From the NCBI GenBank assembly GCA_905182995.1, contig CAJJDP010000146.1:227546-291545 (forward strand): a DNA stretch of 64,000 nt, written 5' to 3'. Shown here in pieces: positions 10,728 to 21,588 of the stretch. The position numbers and the translations under genes were made by a program. Origin of the DNA: Paramecium octaurelia. Taxonomy: Eukaryota > Ciliophora > Oligohymenophorea > Peniculida > Parameciidae. How positions within the stretch are numbered: position 1 is the stretch's first letter; each line of letters starts with the position of its first letter. The notes under the pieces were generated by a model. It saw nothing but the letters and a program-made list of their open reading frames with translations, searched no databases and was not told where the DNA came from.

Positions 10728-11299
10728 TCATTAATTTCTTGAGTATATATTAGGCAATTAAAAAGAGTCCTTATCCCTCTTCATCCTCATATATTCATCG
10801 ATTTCTAGAGACATCTCTTCAGATTACAATCTATACCCTTCAAAATCATCGTCATTAAAAGCAGAACTCTTCTGAGTCTGCCTTTGAATTCGAGGCAAAA
10901 TGCTCTTCTCCCTCATCAAATTATCCATGTGATCAGATATCGATATCGATAATCCCCTCAACTCTTTGGGCTTACTGGCCTTCTTGACATTCTTTGGACT
11001 AAAATACGTAACTTATTTACTGACACGTCGTTGTTCGCCTCCTGGTGCTTTTTCTTTTATAAAGCCACTACTCCAATAATTTTACATTGGTAACTCTATT
11101 AAGTAAGCAAACTAGATGATGGTTATATGTTGGTTGTATTCTTTGGAAATACTATTTTTTTCTTCACAGCCTTCAAAGGAGACGAATTGAAGGCATTTCT
11201 TAACATGTTATCTCTCTCTAAGTATTCGTCATACATCAATTCTTAAACTATCTGTTGAACAGATTTGTTTTAAAATTTGTGAAGCAATCGATGAGACAT
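10728..11299 (-). CDS. Basic protein of unknown function
   Basis: Probable 176-residue protein, ATG 11299 and TGA 10728-10730. It needs one intron, read as 41 nt (GTATTTCC...CATCTAG), to join the N-terminal frame (MSHRLLHKF..., VQELMYDEYLERDNML) to the C-terminal one (IKEKAPGGEQRRVSKQ, YFSPKNVKKASKPKEL, DHMDNLMREKSILPRIQR, ending in an acidic/basic helix EEMSLEIDEYMRMKRDKD). The intron is long for this genome, so a frameshift is an alternative. The protein is basic and low in hydrophobic residues, suggesting a nucleic-acid or cytoskeletal partner. No family was recognised. Confidence 0.55.
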
Positions 11300-11354
11300 T
11301 TTTTATTATTTTATATTTACAAAAATTGAAAATCATTATTATTATAAAAATTTT

Positions 11355-13466
11355 TCAAAATTTCTAATCATTTAATCTCCGTATCACATTATTTAAGTTG
11401 AAATTAATGTTGTAATGTTCATATTCCCAAAGTTTGTCAATGTCCAATAGCACATCAAGCTCTTAAAATCCAGCCTATGCAATATCTGTATAGTGCTTTT
11501 GAGTTTGTTCAGGAACTTGAAAGTGCTTGATCAAAGTACTGCTTATGATAGGGTCAGTAATCTTATCTGAAATGATATCAATTTACAGCATATCTTTCTG
11601 AATCTGAGTTATGGAGGTCTGCTTACCAATCAATTCATGATGCAGAGGCTAATTCGACAAACTTAATTTATCACTCGAAAAATCCGAAAAGGCTTCGAAA
11701 CTGTCTGAACTGATTTCAAATACGTTGTAATTACTCGTTCCCTAGTGAGTTATCTAAACTCCAATCATAAATTACTTATTAATAGATAGCTGCCTTAATT
11801 CTATTGTTACTCTTCCTCTTAAACAAAGGACCTCTCTCCTAGTAGGTTTTATCATAAGTGAATCTTCTTTGAATATTGAGACAAACACATTTAAAAGTTG
11901 GATGAAATTAATTACAAAAGTGACATTGGTAATTCAATTACTTAGTGTTATTGTTAAAGATAATATCTTCCTTTATCATTTAATACTTCTCCTAAATGTT
12001 AATGTATTGTCAATTACCTTCTCAAATTATTGTTATAAACAATCATTGAATTACACTTCATTAATATAAAAGTACAAAATGTCATTCGTATCAGCTTATT
12101 CGAATTAGACTCTTCCCTATTTTTGAGTGTTTATCATTTCAATTAAGCACAAATTAATAATCTTCTGTTTCTCAGCTTAAAGTTTAATCCCCATAAATTT
12201 AATATTGACATTCCCAACCAATATAATGTATAATCCATTAATCTCAGCTTATTGAATCTTCAACATTATAATTTTAAAATACTTAATTCTATACAAACAC
12301 TCCTTTCAAACTGATTTCATTTAAGGCAGCTTAAGATAGAAAATTAAATTGGCCTAGCTCTTGTCTTACCAATTTCATTTTTATATATTCAAGCAAATGC
12401 TTTTTCTTTAAACCATCTTTGCCATTTAATTAATTTTCGAATTATAAAAACAGTGCCGAATAATGAAACAAGAGTAATTTGACTTTGAATTCTAAGGTGT
12501 TGCATTTTAAGAACAGTTGATAATTTTTTAATGCCAATTCATATTTTGACAATTGTTATTGGGATTATTAAAAAATTATAAATACAAATACAAGTGTTAT
12601 TATGCTAGTCGTCAAATGGATTATTATCAATAAATGATTTGAATTTTCTATTTGATTAATTTTTAAATAAAACATAAGAAATGATTTATAAAAGCATTCT
12701 AAGTAAATTAAGTCTTCTTCACTTGTCATTTTTTGTTATCCTCCCCAAACACATGCAAAGTAGTGCATCTGGAATAATGATACGACGACCATCTTTGTGA
12801 TAATAATTTACCTAATACATAAATTCATAGTGTTACTAATAATTAAAAAATAAGATTAAACTTAGCATTTTTTAAATAAATTTCAAAATTCTTAAGAACA
12901 TCAGGAAATATAAAATAGTAAATAAAATGATGTTGTTTGTTTTTAGACAGATTGTATAGGTTAGCAAGATTGTAATATTAAGTAATGATATTGAAAAGGT
13001 CTAGTCTTTCAGAAATTTGCAAAGCAATTTGATGAATTGAGTATACAATTCCAAAATCAATAAAAAAAGAAGAATTGGAAAATACAATTGGTCTGATTCA
13101 CTAGGAATTATCATAATCTAATTACATAGAGTTCTCGAAGTAAAAGTAAGGTAAATAGAAGGCAAAACCAAAGAGTGTAAGGTTTATTATGTTGGATAAA
13201 ATAATTTTTGAATACCAGAACTTTTCATATTGGATAAGAAGAGATTTTCGACTTTCTTATTAACTGTAGTAATGATTGGAGCAAAGTTTTTCTAATTTTT
13301 TGGGAACATAATTGTTCTCACTTTTAGAGTCACTGAACTTGCTTAGGGACATATGAGGATTGCTCTCAGCGGAATTGCACATTGGCAGAGAGCTGAAATT
13401 GCAGGATTAAAAAGATGGCCAGCAAACAGATACATCATTAGATGGATATTTTAAGGGTTTGTTCAT
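11355..13466 (-). CDS. CNG/EAG-type channel relative without GYG filter
   Basis: 662 residues after removal of five introns (13101-13125, 12812-12836, 12258-12282, 11992-12017, 11754-11775). The N-terminal ~110 residues are cytoplasmic. Hydrophobic segments then follow the voltage-gated channel plan: IILSNIINLTLFGFAFYLPY (S1), LYFPILLFLLILELYTQFI (S2), a long S3/S4 region ending FLMFLRILKFIQKM, then KMVVVSLFQMHYFACVWGG (S5) and LIIIHLTTSIITLVFVFIIF (S6). A linker and a cyclic-nucleotide-binding-like roll (INGLYIILVGNVNIKF) follow. A 'CHFCNQFH..FKCVC' motif plus a basic 'LFKRKSNNR' stretch are typical of ciliate channel tails. The loop between S5 and S6 (FYKSFLMFYLKINQIENS) lacks the GYG potassium filter, and S4 has few basic residues. 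It may conduct other ions or be a silent subunit. Confidence 0.7.
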
Positions 13467-14526
13467 CTCTAGTAGGACACTTTTTCGCATTTCTCAATTT
13501 AGAAAATAATGAAATACTTCTCAAGATTTTTCTTGCAATTTAATAAACAAAAATAATATATACTCAATTATTTCATTTCTTATTAGATGATATCTTGAGG
13601 ATTGGTTTCAAGATGTTATTGACTCAATGATTATTTAATAAAATATTACATGTTTGTTTTATTGTATGCTTCAACCTAAACTAAACTAAATTTAACAATA
13701 AATTAACATTAAAAATTTTAATTTATTGATATGAACGAAAATAAGAAATGAACAAATCTTGGAAAGTTATAATTGATTTCCATTTGAGGGTATACAGGTT
13801 TTCCACCTCATAATAGGATTGTTAAATCAGAGGAGAGAATTGATAATGACCTTATGCGATTAAAAATAGAAGTAAAATAATGAAAAATAAAGTTTGAGAG
13901 ATTCATCGATGTTAGCCATAGAATTATTTATAAATAGGGAAGTATCTTAATTATCTTAATAGAAATTTTGAGAAAAAATGATTATTATTATACATTCTTA
14001 TGTTAAAAATCTTTAGCAAAATTGGTTATTCTCAGCTATAGAATCCCAATCTAAATAAGTACTTATATGTAAATATTGAGATGATGGGTGATCTTTCATC
14101 AAGCAGAAATGTCGAACAAATAGAGAAAAAACAAACCTAAAAAAATGAAGAAAACTATCAAGAATCTAGATAATTATTTTCATAATTTATTTAGATTTCT
14201 TAATGTAAACGGAAGGCTGAATAATTCTTATTGATTCAATGTATAAACAGAAGAACATGATCATTCAAAAATTGTTTTTACTAGAAGCATAGTATAAAGA
14301 CTATGAAAACGTTATTAGACAAAGATATAGATTAGGTGGTTAAATATTCAATAAAAAATAACACTTGAATTGGAAAATATAGAAATACTACATATTTTAT
14401 TTGGCAGAAAGCAAGCGATTAATGAAATATTATATAATATTTGGTCTTATGATTAGATTTTAAAATATGCAATAAAATTGAATTAATTCTTAGTTATTCT
14501 AATTTAATTAAAAATTAATAAAAAAA
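13467..14526. other. AT-rich interval, no gene assigned
   Basis: About 1 kb between the channel gene and the second 5S gene. Two long TGA-free frames lie on the plus strand (about 14000-14254 and 14214-14487). With one stop codon and this AT content such frames are expected by chance, and they show no family motif and no intron that joins them. Confidence 0.45.
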
Positions 14527-14646
14527 GGGTTGTCAACACGAGGACTTCCCAAGCGGTCCCCCACCTTAGTACTAACCTCGCCTTAAGCCGCTTAACTTCG
14601 GAGTTCGAATGGGATCCGGTGCTTTAGGCTTAGTATGGCCGACAAC
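14527..14646 (-). rRNA. 5S ribosomal RNA
   Basis: Second 5S rRNA locus, 120 nt, the same as the one at 7554. The plus strand has six A residues just beyond 14527, a T6 terminator for Pol III on the transcribed strand. The gene sits 350 bp upstream of a ubiquitin-fold gene on the other strand. Confidence 0.95.
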
Positions 14647-14995
14647 GATATTTACATAATAGTAGTTCTTATAAATACCTTGATAATCTTGAGTATAAAT
14701 TCTTGGTATTCTATAACACTAAAATTATGAGTTTGTTGTATCTTTCAATTTCAATAGATATGTATAATTCAATAAAAAGTTAAGATAACCTTTAAAATTT
14801 AAGTTTTCTTAATTTTCATTAATTTATTAAATTCAAACTTTTCTAGGAATAGAATATACAAATCAAACTGATTTTTTTCTGGATCTTCTTGTTTCTTAAA
14901 CTTTATTAGATTTGATGGAATTTTATGGTACTTAACCAATATATTTATATTGTTTTGTTAATAATAATTAACAATTATTACTTGAATACCAAAAC

Positions 14996-15295
14996 ATGAG
15001 TAATTAGAAAATTACAGATAAAGATAAAAGTGAGCAAGAAATTGTAACAATTATGGTTGAATATCCAGAAAAGAGCAAAACTTACGTTATTCATTGCGAT
15101 CCCACTCTTAAAATTATAACAATAATAGAAAACCTCTCCAATATAACCGACGAGCCTTCTTATAAAATAACATTGCGTTTAGATGAGTAAATCTTAGATT
15201 AAGGAGAACCCCTTGATAAATATTGTAAAGTAGATGGGAGTACTATTGTCCTCACTATGAATTTGATAAAAGATGCTGGTTATAGAAATTTGTGA
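14996..15295 (+). CDS. Ubiquitin-fold protein without di-glycine
   Basis: 99-residue intron-free ORF. After a charged leader (MSNQKITDKDKSEQ) the pattern is ubiquitin-like: EIVTIMVEYPEKSKTYVI (two strands), DPTLKIITIIENLSNI (helix), YKITLRLDEQILDQGEPLDK (strands 3-4 with turn) and STIVLTMNLI (last strand). It ends DAGYRNL, so there is no Gly-Gly and it should not be conjugated. A scaffold or adaptor ubiquitin-like protein is inferred. It shares overall pattern with the 83-residue protein at 5753-6004 but little sequence. The gene is convergent with the FAB1 gene. Confidence 0.6.
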
Positions 15296-15756
15296 AATAT
15301 ATTAAAACAATTCTATTGCAATTTTTTCAATTTTTACTTAGTTTTGATTCGAGAAAATATAACTTATGAACTAATTAGGCTAGAAATAGTAATAGAATCA
15401 TATATTTTGCATTAATAAGCAAGCTATTGATTTTACAATATTAATGTAAATAAATTATGATTATAAATTTTTCAATTGCTACGTTAAATCTAAGTTAGAA
15501 CTTCTTAAGTATGAATTGAAAAATCTTATATATTCGGTTAGATATTTAAAGTATTATTGAATAACCCAATATATATAATTAAGATCAAAAATATCGGAAA
15601 TAACCAGACAGACATAGAAAACAAAAGTGAATAATGGTTTAGGTCAATAATATATTATTGGTAATGAAATCTACTGCAAGAATGGATTACAGTATCAGAT
15701 ATATTGACAATTTTTACTAATATTATTGAAAAGAAAAGTATTAATAATTTATTTAT

Positions 15757-15879
15757 TCACACTGGTATAAAATATTTTAATATTGCATTAATGAACCGTT
15801 TTTTATAATCTCCAGGATTAACAATGGTGGGCACCTATAAACTATTAGTTGAATACAATACCATTCCTCCCTTTAATAA
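15757..15879 (-). pseudogene. FAB1 gene, 3' fragment cut at the N
   Basis: Same sequence as the last ~120 bp of the FAB1 gene (stop codon side, encoding 'MVLYSTNSLQVPTIVNPGDY' to the end). Interrupted by the N at 15880. Probably the same locus present twice in the assembly. Confidence 0.8.
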
Positions 15880-15880
15880 N
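15880..15880. other. Assembly gap (single N)
   Basis: One undetermined base separating two copies of a 1313-bp block. The left copy ends inside FAB1 and the right copy begins inside a 5S gene. Confidence 0.95.
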
Positions 15881-15960
15881 TAGTACTAACCTCGCCTTAA
15901 GCCGCTTAACTTCGGAGTTCGAATGGGATCCGGTGCTTTAGGCTTAGTATGGCCGACAAC
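15881..15960 (-). rRNA. 5S rRNA, partial (80 nt) next to the N
   Basis: The 5' 80 nt of a 5S gene, the same as the corresponding part of 14527-14646. It is truncated by the N at 15880 and is most likely an assembly remnant, not a broken gene. Confidence 0.85.
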
Positions 15961-16309
15961 GATATTTACATAATAGTAGTTCTTATAAATACCTTGATAA
16001 TCTTGAGTATAAATTCTTGGTATTCTATAACACTAAAATTATGAGTTTGTTGTATCTTTCAATTTCAATAGATATGTATAATTCAATAAAAAGTTAAGAT
16101 AACCTTTAAAATTTAAGTTTTCTTAATTTTCATTAATTTATTAAATTCAAACTTTTCTAGGAATAGAATATACAAATCAAACTGATTTTTTTCTGGATCT
16201 TCTTGTTTCTTAAACTTTATTAGATTTGATGGAATTTTATGGTACTTAACCAATATATTTATATTGTTTTGTTAATAATAATTAACAATTATTACTTGAA
16301 TACCAAAAC

Positions 16310-16609
16310 ATGAGTAATTAGAAAATTACAGATAAAGATAAAAGTGAGCAAGAAATTGTAACAATTATGGTTGAATATCCAGAAAAGAGCAAAACTTACG
16401 TTATTCATTGCGATCCCACTCTTAAAATTATAACAATAATAGAAAACCTCTCCAATATAACCGACGAGCCTTCTTATAAAATAACATTGCGTTTAGATGA
16501 GTAAATCTTAGATTAAGGAGAACCCCTTGATAAATATTGTAAAGTAGATGGGAGTACTATTGTCCTCACTATGAATTTGATAAAAGATGCTGGTTATAGA
16601 AATTTGTGA
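16310..16609 (+). CDS. Ubiquitin-fold protein, second copy
   Basis: Same ORF as 14996-15295, in the second copy of the duplicated block. Likely the same gene represented twice. If the duplication were real, two identical genes would exist. Confidence 0.5.
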
Positions 16610-17070
16610 AATATATTAAAACAATTCTATTGCAATTTTTTCAATTTTTACTTAGTTTTGATTCGAGAAAATATAACTTATGAACTAATTAGGCTAGAAA
16701 TAGTAATAGAATCATATATTTTGCATTAATAAGCAAGCTATTGATTTTACAATATTAATGTAAATAAATTATGATTATAAATTTTTCAATTGCTACGTTA
16801 AATCTAAGTTAGAACTTCTTAAGTATGAATTGAAAAATCTTATATATTCGGTTAGATATTTAAAGTATTATTGAATAACCCAATATATATAATTAAGATC
16901 AAAAATATCGGAAATAACCAGACAGACATAGAAAACAAAAGTGAATAATGGTTTAGGTCAATAATATATTATTGGTAATGAAATCTACTGCAAGAATGGA
17001 TTACAGTATCAGATATATTGACAATTTTTACTAATATTATTGAAAAGAAAAGTATTAATAATTTATTTAT

Positions 17071-20000
17071 TCACACTGGTATAAAATATTTTAATATTGC
17101 ATTAATGAACCGTTTTTTATAATCTCCAGGATTAACAATGGTGGGCACCTATAAACTATTAGTTGAATACAATACCATTCCTCCCTTTAATAAATATTTT
17201 AAATAATGTTCGGTTTCCTTGTCCCAAGTATAAAATCTTAGATAATCGATGATACCCATCCTCAATTTCTTTTACTTTTAGTCAATGATCAACAATAAGG
17301 AATAATCAATAACATTTTGCTTATTTAGGAATTTACAATCGATCTACAATAAGATTGAAAATGAGTACTTGGAATGCTCTGTCATTGTATCTGTAATTTT
17401 CCTTGAGAATAGGTATGGGTTCTGAATTTCTATCAATTCTGAAATTGGTATCTAATAGGACTCCTTTCTTCTTTTTCTCTAGTCGATTGGTTTCACTTCC
17501 TTTGAGATCGTAAACCAAGAGGTTAGATGGATCACCCATTCCGAAATACAGATTTTCCATTACTAAAAAGTACTCGGTTTGTCCTCTGTCTCTAATTTCG
17601 AACATTCCAAAGATTTTGCTTAATAGAGAAGGTTTGGATTCATAAAAATGTCTGTACATGTGTTTGAAGTAATCCAGAGCAAATTGTTTAAACATCATAA
17701 ACTCTTTGTCCTATTCCAATTTTTTGAATACAAATAGCTCATCATTGGATTTGTAGAATTTGGACTGAGACTTACCTCCGGATGCACTCCAAATATTAGT
17801 GGATGAGATGGATTTGATGAACTAAGCTAAGGTGATTCCAACTAGCAATCTAAGAGCTTCAAATTAAGTAGGGAAGTAGATTAACACTTCAATCCACTTA
17901 TTTTTCCTGGCTTGGGCAGTGGGTACAAATTATTAAGGGTTGTTTAATGGTAATGATTTTTCTTATAGTGTTTGAGCATCATCAAATTGAGAGGATAAGT
18001 TGTTTTGGATTTATTATTATTGTTGTTGTTATTGCAATATCAAAGTATTTGATTTTTCATTCTTTTTTTCAACATCGTAATTGATTTTCAAGACAAAAAT
18101 GTCCCTGTTATCCTATTTCTAATATATTTATTATTGATTTAAATTATTGTTACCTAAATCAACACTCATGTATCTGATGTTTTCAACTTCTTACTTCTAT
18201 TCTTTAGGTGATAACAATTATTAGAAGAACAGTTTAGCCTACTCAGATGATTTTTGAACAGACTCAATCATGCCGAAATCTTAAGTTAATAATGAGAGTA
18301 ATTACTTTCTTTTTGATAAATTTCATTGATGTATTTCGGGTGATTGAGTGTGAATGAGAGATAGGATAAGGGTTGATTCTCGTAGATCGGAACAAATTCC
18401 TAAAAGAAAAGAACTAACATTTACATAAATCATCTGAGACTTAATCAATTTCTATTATTCTGCAAGGAAGGAACTAATATTCCATTCTTTTTAGAAGTTA
18501 TTATTCTAGTTGACATCTACAGTGGGGATGACATTGTTAGATTAATTGATATTCACATTGTCAAGGTCCTTATTGGAATCATGATGAGTCTTTTGAATGG
18601 ATTGTTGTAATCCTTGGTTTGCATCAACTAAATTGATGACGTAGTTGTTATGAATCTCAGATCCATTTCTTCTATGATTTCTAACAAATAGAGGGGACTG
18701 TTGGATGTCTGCATCAGGTGAAAAATTGGGTGGTATGATGAGATCACTTAAGTCATTCTTTCCAGAACTTTCTCTATGGTTAATTTCTTCAATTTCTTAT
18801 AATGAATGTTTTTATCCAGATTGGAGATGGTGTTCTTCTAATTCCTAATTGGAATGATATTGTTTGACGTCACTTAAGTTGTTTCCAGAATCAACCTTCT
18901 CCAATTCGTAAGTAGTCTTAATGGTATTGGTATTATTGGTTAAGATTGAATCTTGATTCTTGAGATTCACAGCAGCATTTTGTATGATATTTTTAAAATC
19001 CGGATTCAATTCCTTCTTCTTCTTGTGTTCTTGGATACTTTGCATGATGTTCTTATACTGGAGTCCGAAGTCTTGGGACTGTTTGAGAACTTAAAAGATT
19101 GATGTGTATTGAGTTTCAGCCAGTATCTTCTCGCATTCCTCCTTGAGTTGTTTAATTGATTTGATGAGTAAATCGATTTCGCCCTTGGCCAATGATTTGG
19201 GTATGAGATTGATCAACGTAATTCCGAACGTATTCAATTTATTCATCAATTCATCTCTGAGTTGTCTGATGTAGTTCTGCTCCCAAACCTTGAGATAATC
19301 ATTCAAGGAATTATCTGAGAAATTCAATAAGGTAGTTTGATAGACATCGAATTCCCCCACCATCACTTTCATCTGATACCCATAATACGAATAGACTCTT
19401 TACACTTGAGTGTGATTACACGATGTCGCATTCTGATATTGATTTGTGCTATTGTTTTGAGTGAGGAACAATTATTGCAAGAATCGTAAAAAAGAATACT
19501 CCAAGTATTTCTAACTCAAGATGACCCTGTCTGTTAGTTGCTGCATGCATAGATTACATTCGAAGTAGGTTTCAATCTATATCTTTTCATTCGAATGGTT
19601 CTGCTTGATGATGCTCGGCAAATCTTTTAATAGAAATGTTCTGTTCTCATCACTCTGCTGAATTTATGATTATTCCTTTTGCAGTACTATCTACTTTATT
19701 TGATTCATTGATCCATCCACACTGAATTTCACATATCTGCCAGCATTGTAATAGATGGAGACATGACTATTCCTGGGCAATTTACAATACTCACATCTGA
19801 ATTGTAGATTAGCAACTTTGAGGATGATGAATGCCCCAATCGACATATCATCATTTGATTGATAATAAGCCTTGGGCTTTTCAGTCGGCATGTTGCACAT
19901 ATCAGCGAAGAAGTCAACCACCTTTTCCTTCTGAGGTGGGAACTCCTTTTAATAAGCCAATAGGGCATTCATGTCCTTGATATCATTAAAATTATGAATG

Positions 20001-21560
20001 TCTGCTCTAGCATAATTAATTTTTACATAAGCTAGATCTGGTTTGATGACTTCCTTGAGATTAACCTTCTCAAATAAGAACCTCGTAAAATCACCCACAC
20101 AAAAATTGAATTGTTTATTCTATCTTAATTTCTACTCACAGACTATTATGTATCGTTCCACATCAAAGTGTTTGCCTAGTCTCATGCACCCAACAATGCA
20201 CTATTTCAACTTCTATAGTAAATCCTCCTGTGGTCCTGATAACATAATGGTCACTCCATTCTTGCCGTCCTTTGTTTCAATGAACATCAACGTATTATCC
20301 TTTCCACTGGCATCCTATTTATCCAGAGTTGGTCTTGGGAAATTGCGAAAGAAAATCTTCTCACAATTGCCAGTCACCTACGTCTCCTTTTGTATATAGC
20401 CATCCAATTTATCTAGCCGCACGAACTTAGATCCCGTGCATTTGGCTATCTTCCTTAATTAATGGATCTTCACGTTCTAAACTACTGTGATGTTGAATTT
20501 GCAACAAATATCCAGGGCCACTTTACTGACTGATTTCTCAACGATAATAATGGTAGGTTTGAAGTTCTCCTTAATTTTCTCGATGCAATCTTGGAGCACT
20601 CTCTTTTCCTTCAAAATGAAATCATCAAATTGTTGGGTCTCTTCAATTAAATCCAGATTCCCATGAATAATCAAAATACGAGGCTTGTAGAGTTCAGTTT
20701 ACATTCTCTTCAATGCTATGTTCTTTCTGATGACAATCCCTGGAAAGTAACAAGTCAATGAGTAATCCTTGTATGGGAGCAACTTGGTTTTCACATAACA
20801 AGTGATATCCAAGGGATCGGAGTTGAGAGATGAAAACTAAATGTCTTCGACTGCTCGTTTCACAAATTCAAATGTCGTTGATTTGAGTCCTTCGAAATGG
20901 TTGTCGTGATTGCGTTGAGGTTGAATGAAGATCTTTAAACTATGATCACAAATATTTTCCATCTAAGAATAGCATCTTTCTTTCAGGAGTGATAATTAGG
21001 ATTTCAGTAGTTCAGATTCCTTATTCTTATTCTACTCCTCAGGTGGGAAATAACTTTGTATACTCACCTAAATGACTTCAGGATTGAACTCCTAATCATT
21101 ATTCATGTTATCCTCCTATTCCTCAGTCACTTGAGTGGTTTGTGATCTGGAGATAGTGTAAGATTGATCATCCAATTTGTGTATGGACTCTCTTCTCGAT
21201 AAATTCAACTACCCCTTGTCAATAGATACACTGACCACTCTGGTTTCAAGTGCATTTTCTAATTTGTATCCTTATGCTTTCAACAATTTTAATACTTAAT
21301 CATAACAAACTCCACACAACCTTACTTTCTTCTCTGTGTTTTATGCGAAATGAATGCCGTCAATAAAGTTGCTGCTACAACTATTCCATAATAAATAGAT
21401 AATGTTACTCTGAACAAAATACCAATCCACATTTCCTACAATGGTGTTTCGTTCTAAACAAATAGTAGAATTGTCTGTCGCAATGTTCACACTTCGTCAC
21501 CTTACTCTCAGCCTTCCATTAATCCCTCTTTATCAGCACCCCTGATAATTGCTAATCCAT
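17071..21560 (-). CDS. fab1: FAB1/PIKfyve phosphatidylinositol 3-phosphate 5-kinase
   Basis: 1461 residues after four introns (21381-21408, 18400-18424, 18280-18305, 17344-17368). It makes PI(3,5)P2 from PI3P on endosomes and vacuoles. Domain order is the canonical one. An N-terminal FYVE finger has C24/C27, C41/C44, C49/C52 and C73/C76, with the PI3P-binding RTKHHCRKCG and RLCGVC motifs. A CCT/chaperonin-like domain follows, with 'IIIVEKSVSKVALDICCKF' and the phosphate-loop-like MLSGPQEDLL. Next is a Cys-rich Fab1 region (CEYCKLPRNSH..., FECNLC, SCNHTQ). The C-terminal PIP kinase has SGGKSQSKFYKSNDELFVFK, VYDLKGSETNR, QNVIDYSLL and LRMGIIDYLRFYTWDKETEH. Start codons of this gene and the DENN gene are 28 bp apart. 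The last ~120 bp lie inside the duplicated block. Confidence 0.95.
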
Positions 21561-21588
21561 ATATTTTTGATTATTTTTAATTAATTAA
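21561..21588. promoter_or_regulatory. 28-bp divergent intergenic region, FAB1 / DENN gene
   Basis: Only 28 bp, entirely A/T-rich, separate the two start codons (FAB1 on minus, DENN on plus). Both promoters and both 5' leaders must fit here or reach into the coding regions. A shared bidirectional promoter is inferred. Confidence 0.7.

Larger units (their letters stand above)
14567..15879. repeat. 1313-bp segment repeated at 15881-17193 across an N
   Basis: Matches 15881-17193 throughout by eye. It carries most of the 5S gene, the ubiquitin-fold gene and the start of the FAB1 3' end. As with the block at 7314, the repeat begins immediately after a single N, so an unmerged contig overlap is the likely cause. 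Confidence 0.85.
15881..17193. repeat. Second copy of the 1313-bp segment
   Basis: Matches 14567-15879. It continues without a break into the complete FAB1 gene, so this copy carries the true right flank. Confidence 0.85.

Noticed and set aside
13467..14526. Two long TGA-free plus frames as a gene
   Set aside because: With only one stop codon in such AT-rich DNA, frames of 60-90 codons are expected by chance. No motif or joining intron was found.
15296..15756. Extra gene between the ubiquitin-fold gene and FAB1
   Set aside because: No start, motif or splice signals that make a frame. It is treated as the convergent 3' intergenic region.
18122..18156. A 35-nt intron in FAB1
   Set aside because: The unspliced sequence stays in frame (Gln/Asn-rich), while splicing leads to an early TGA. 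The total length also fits only four introns.
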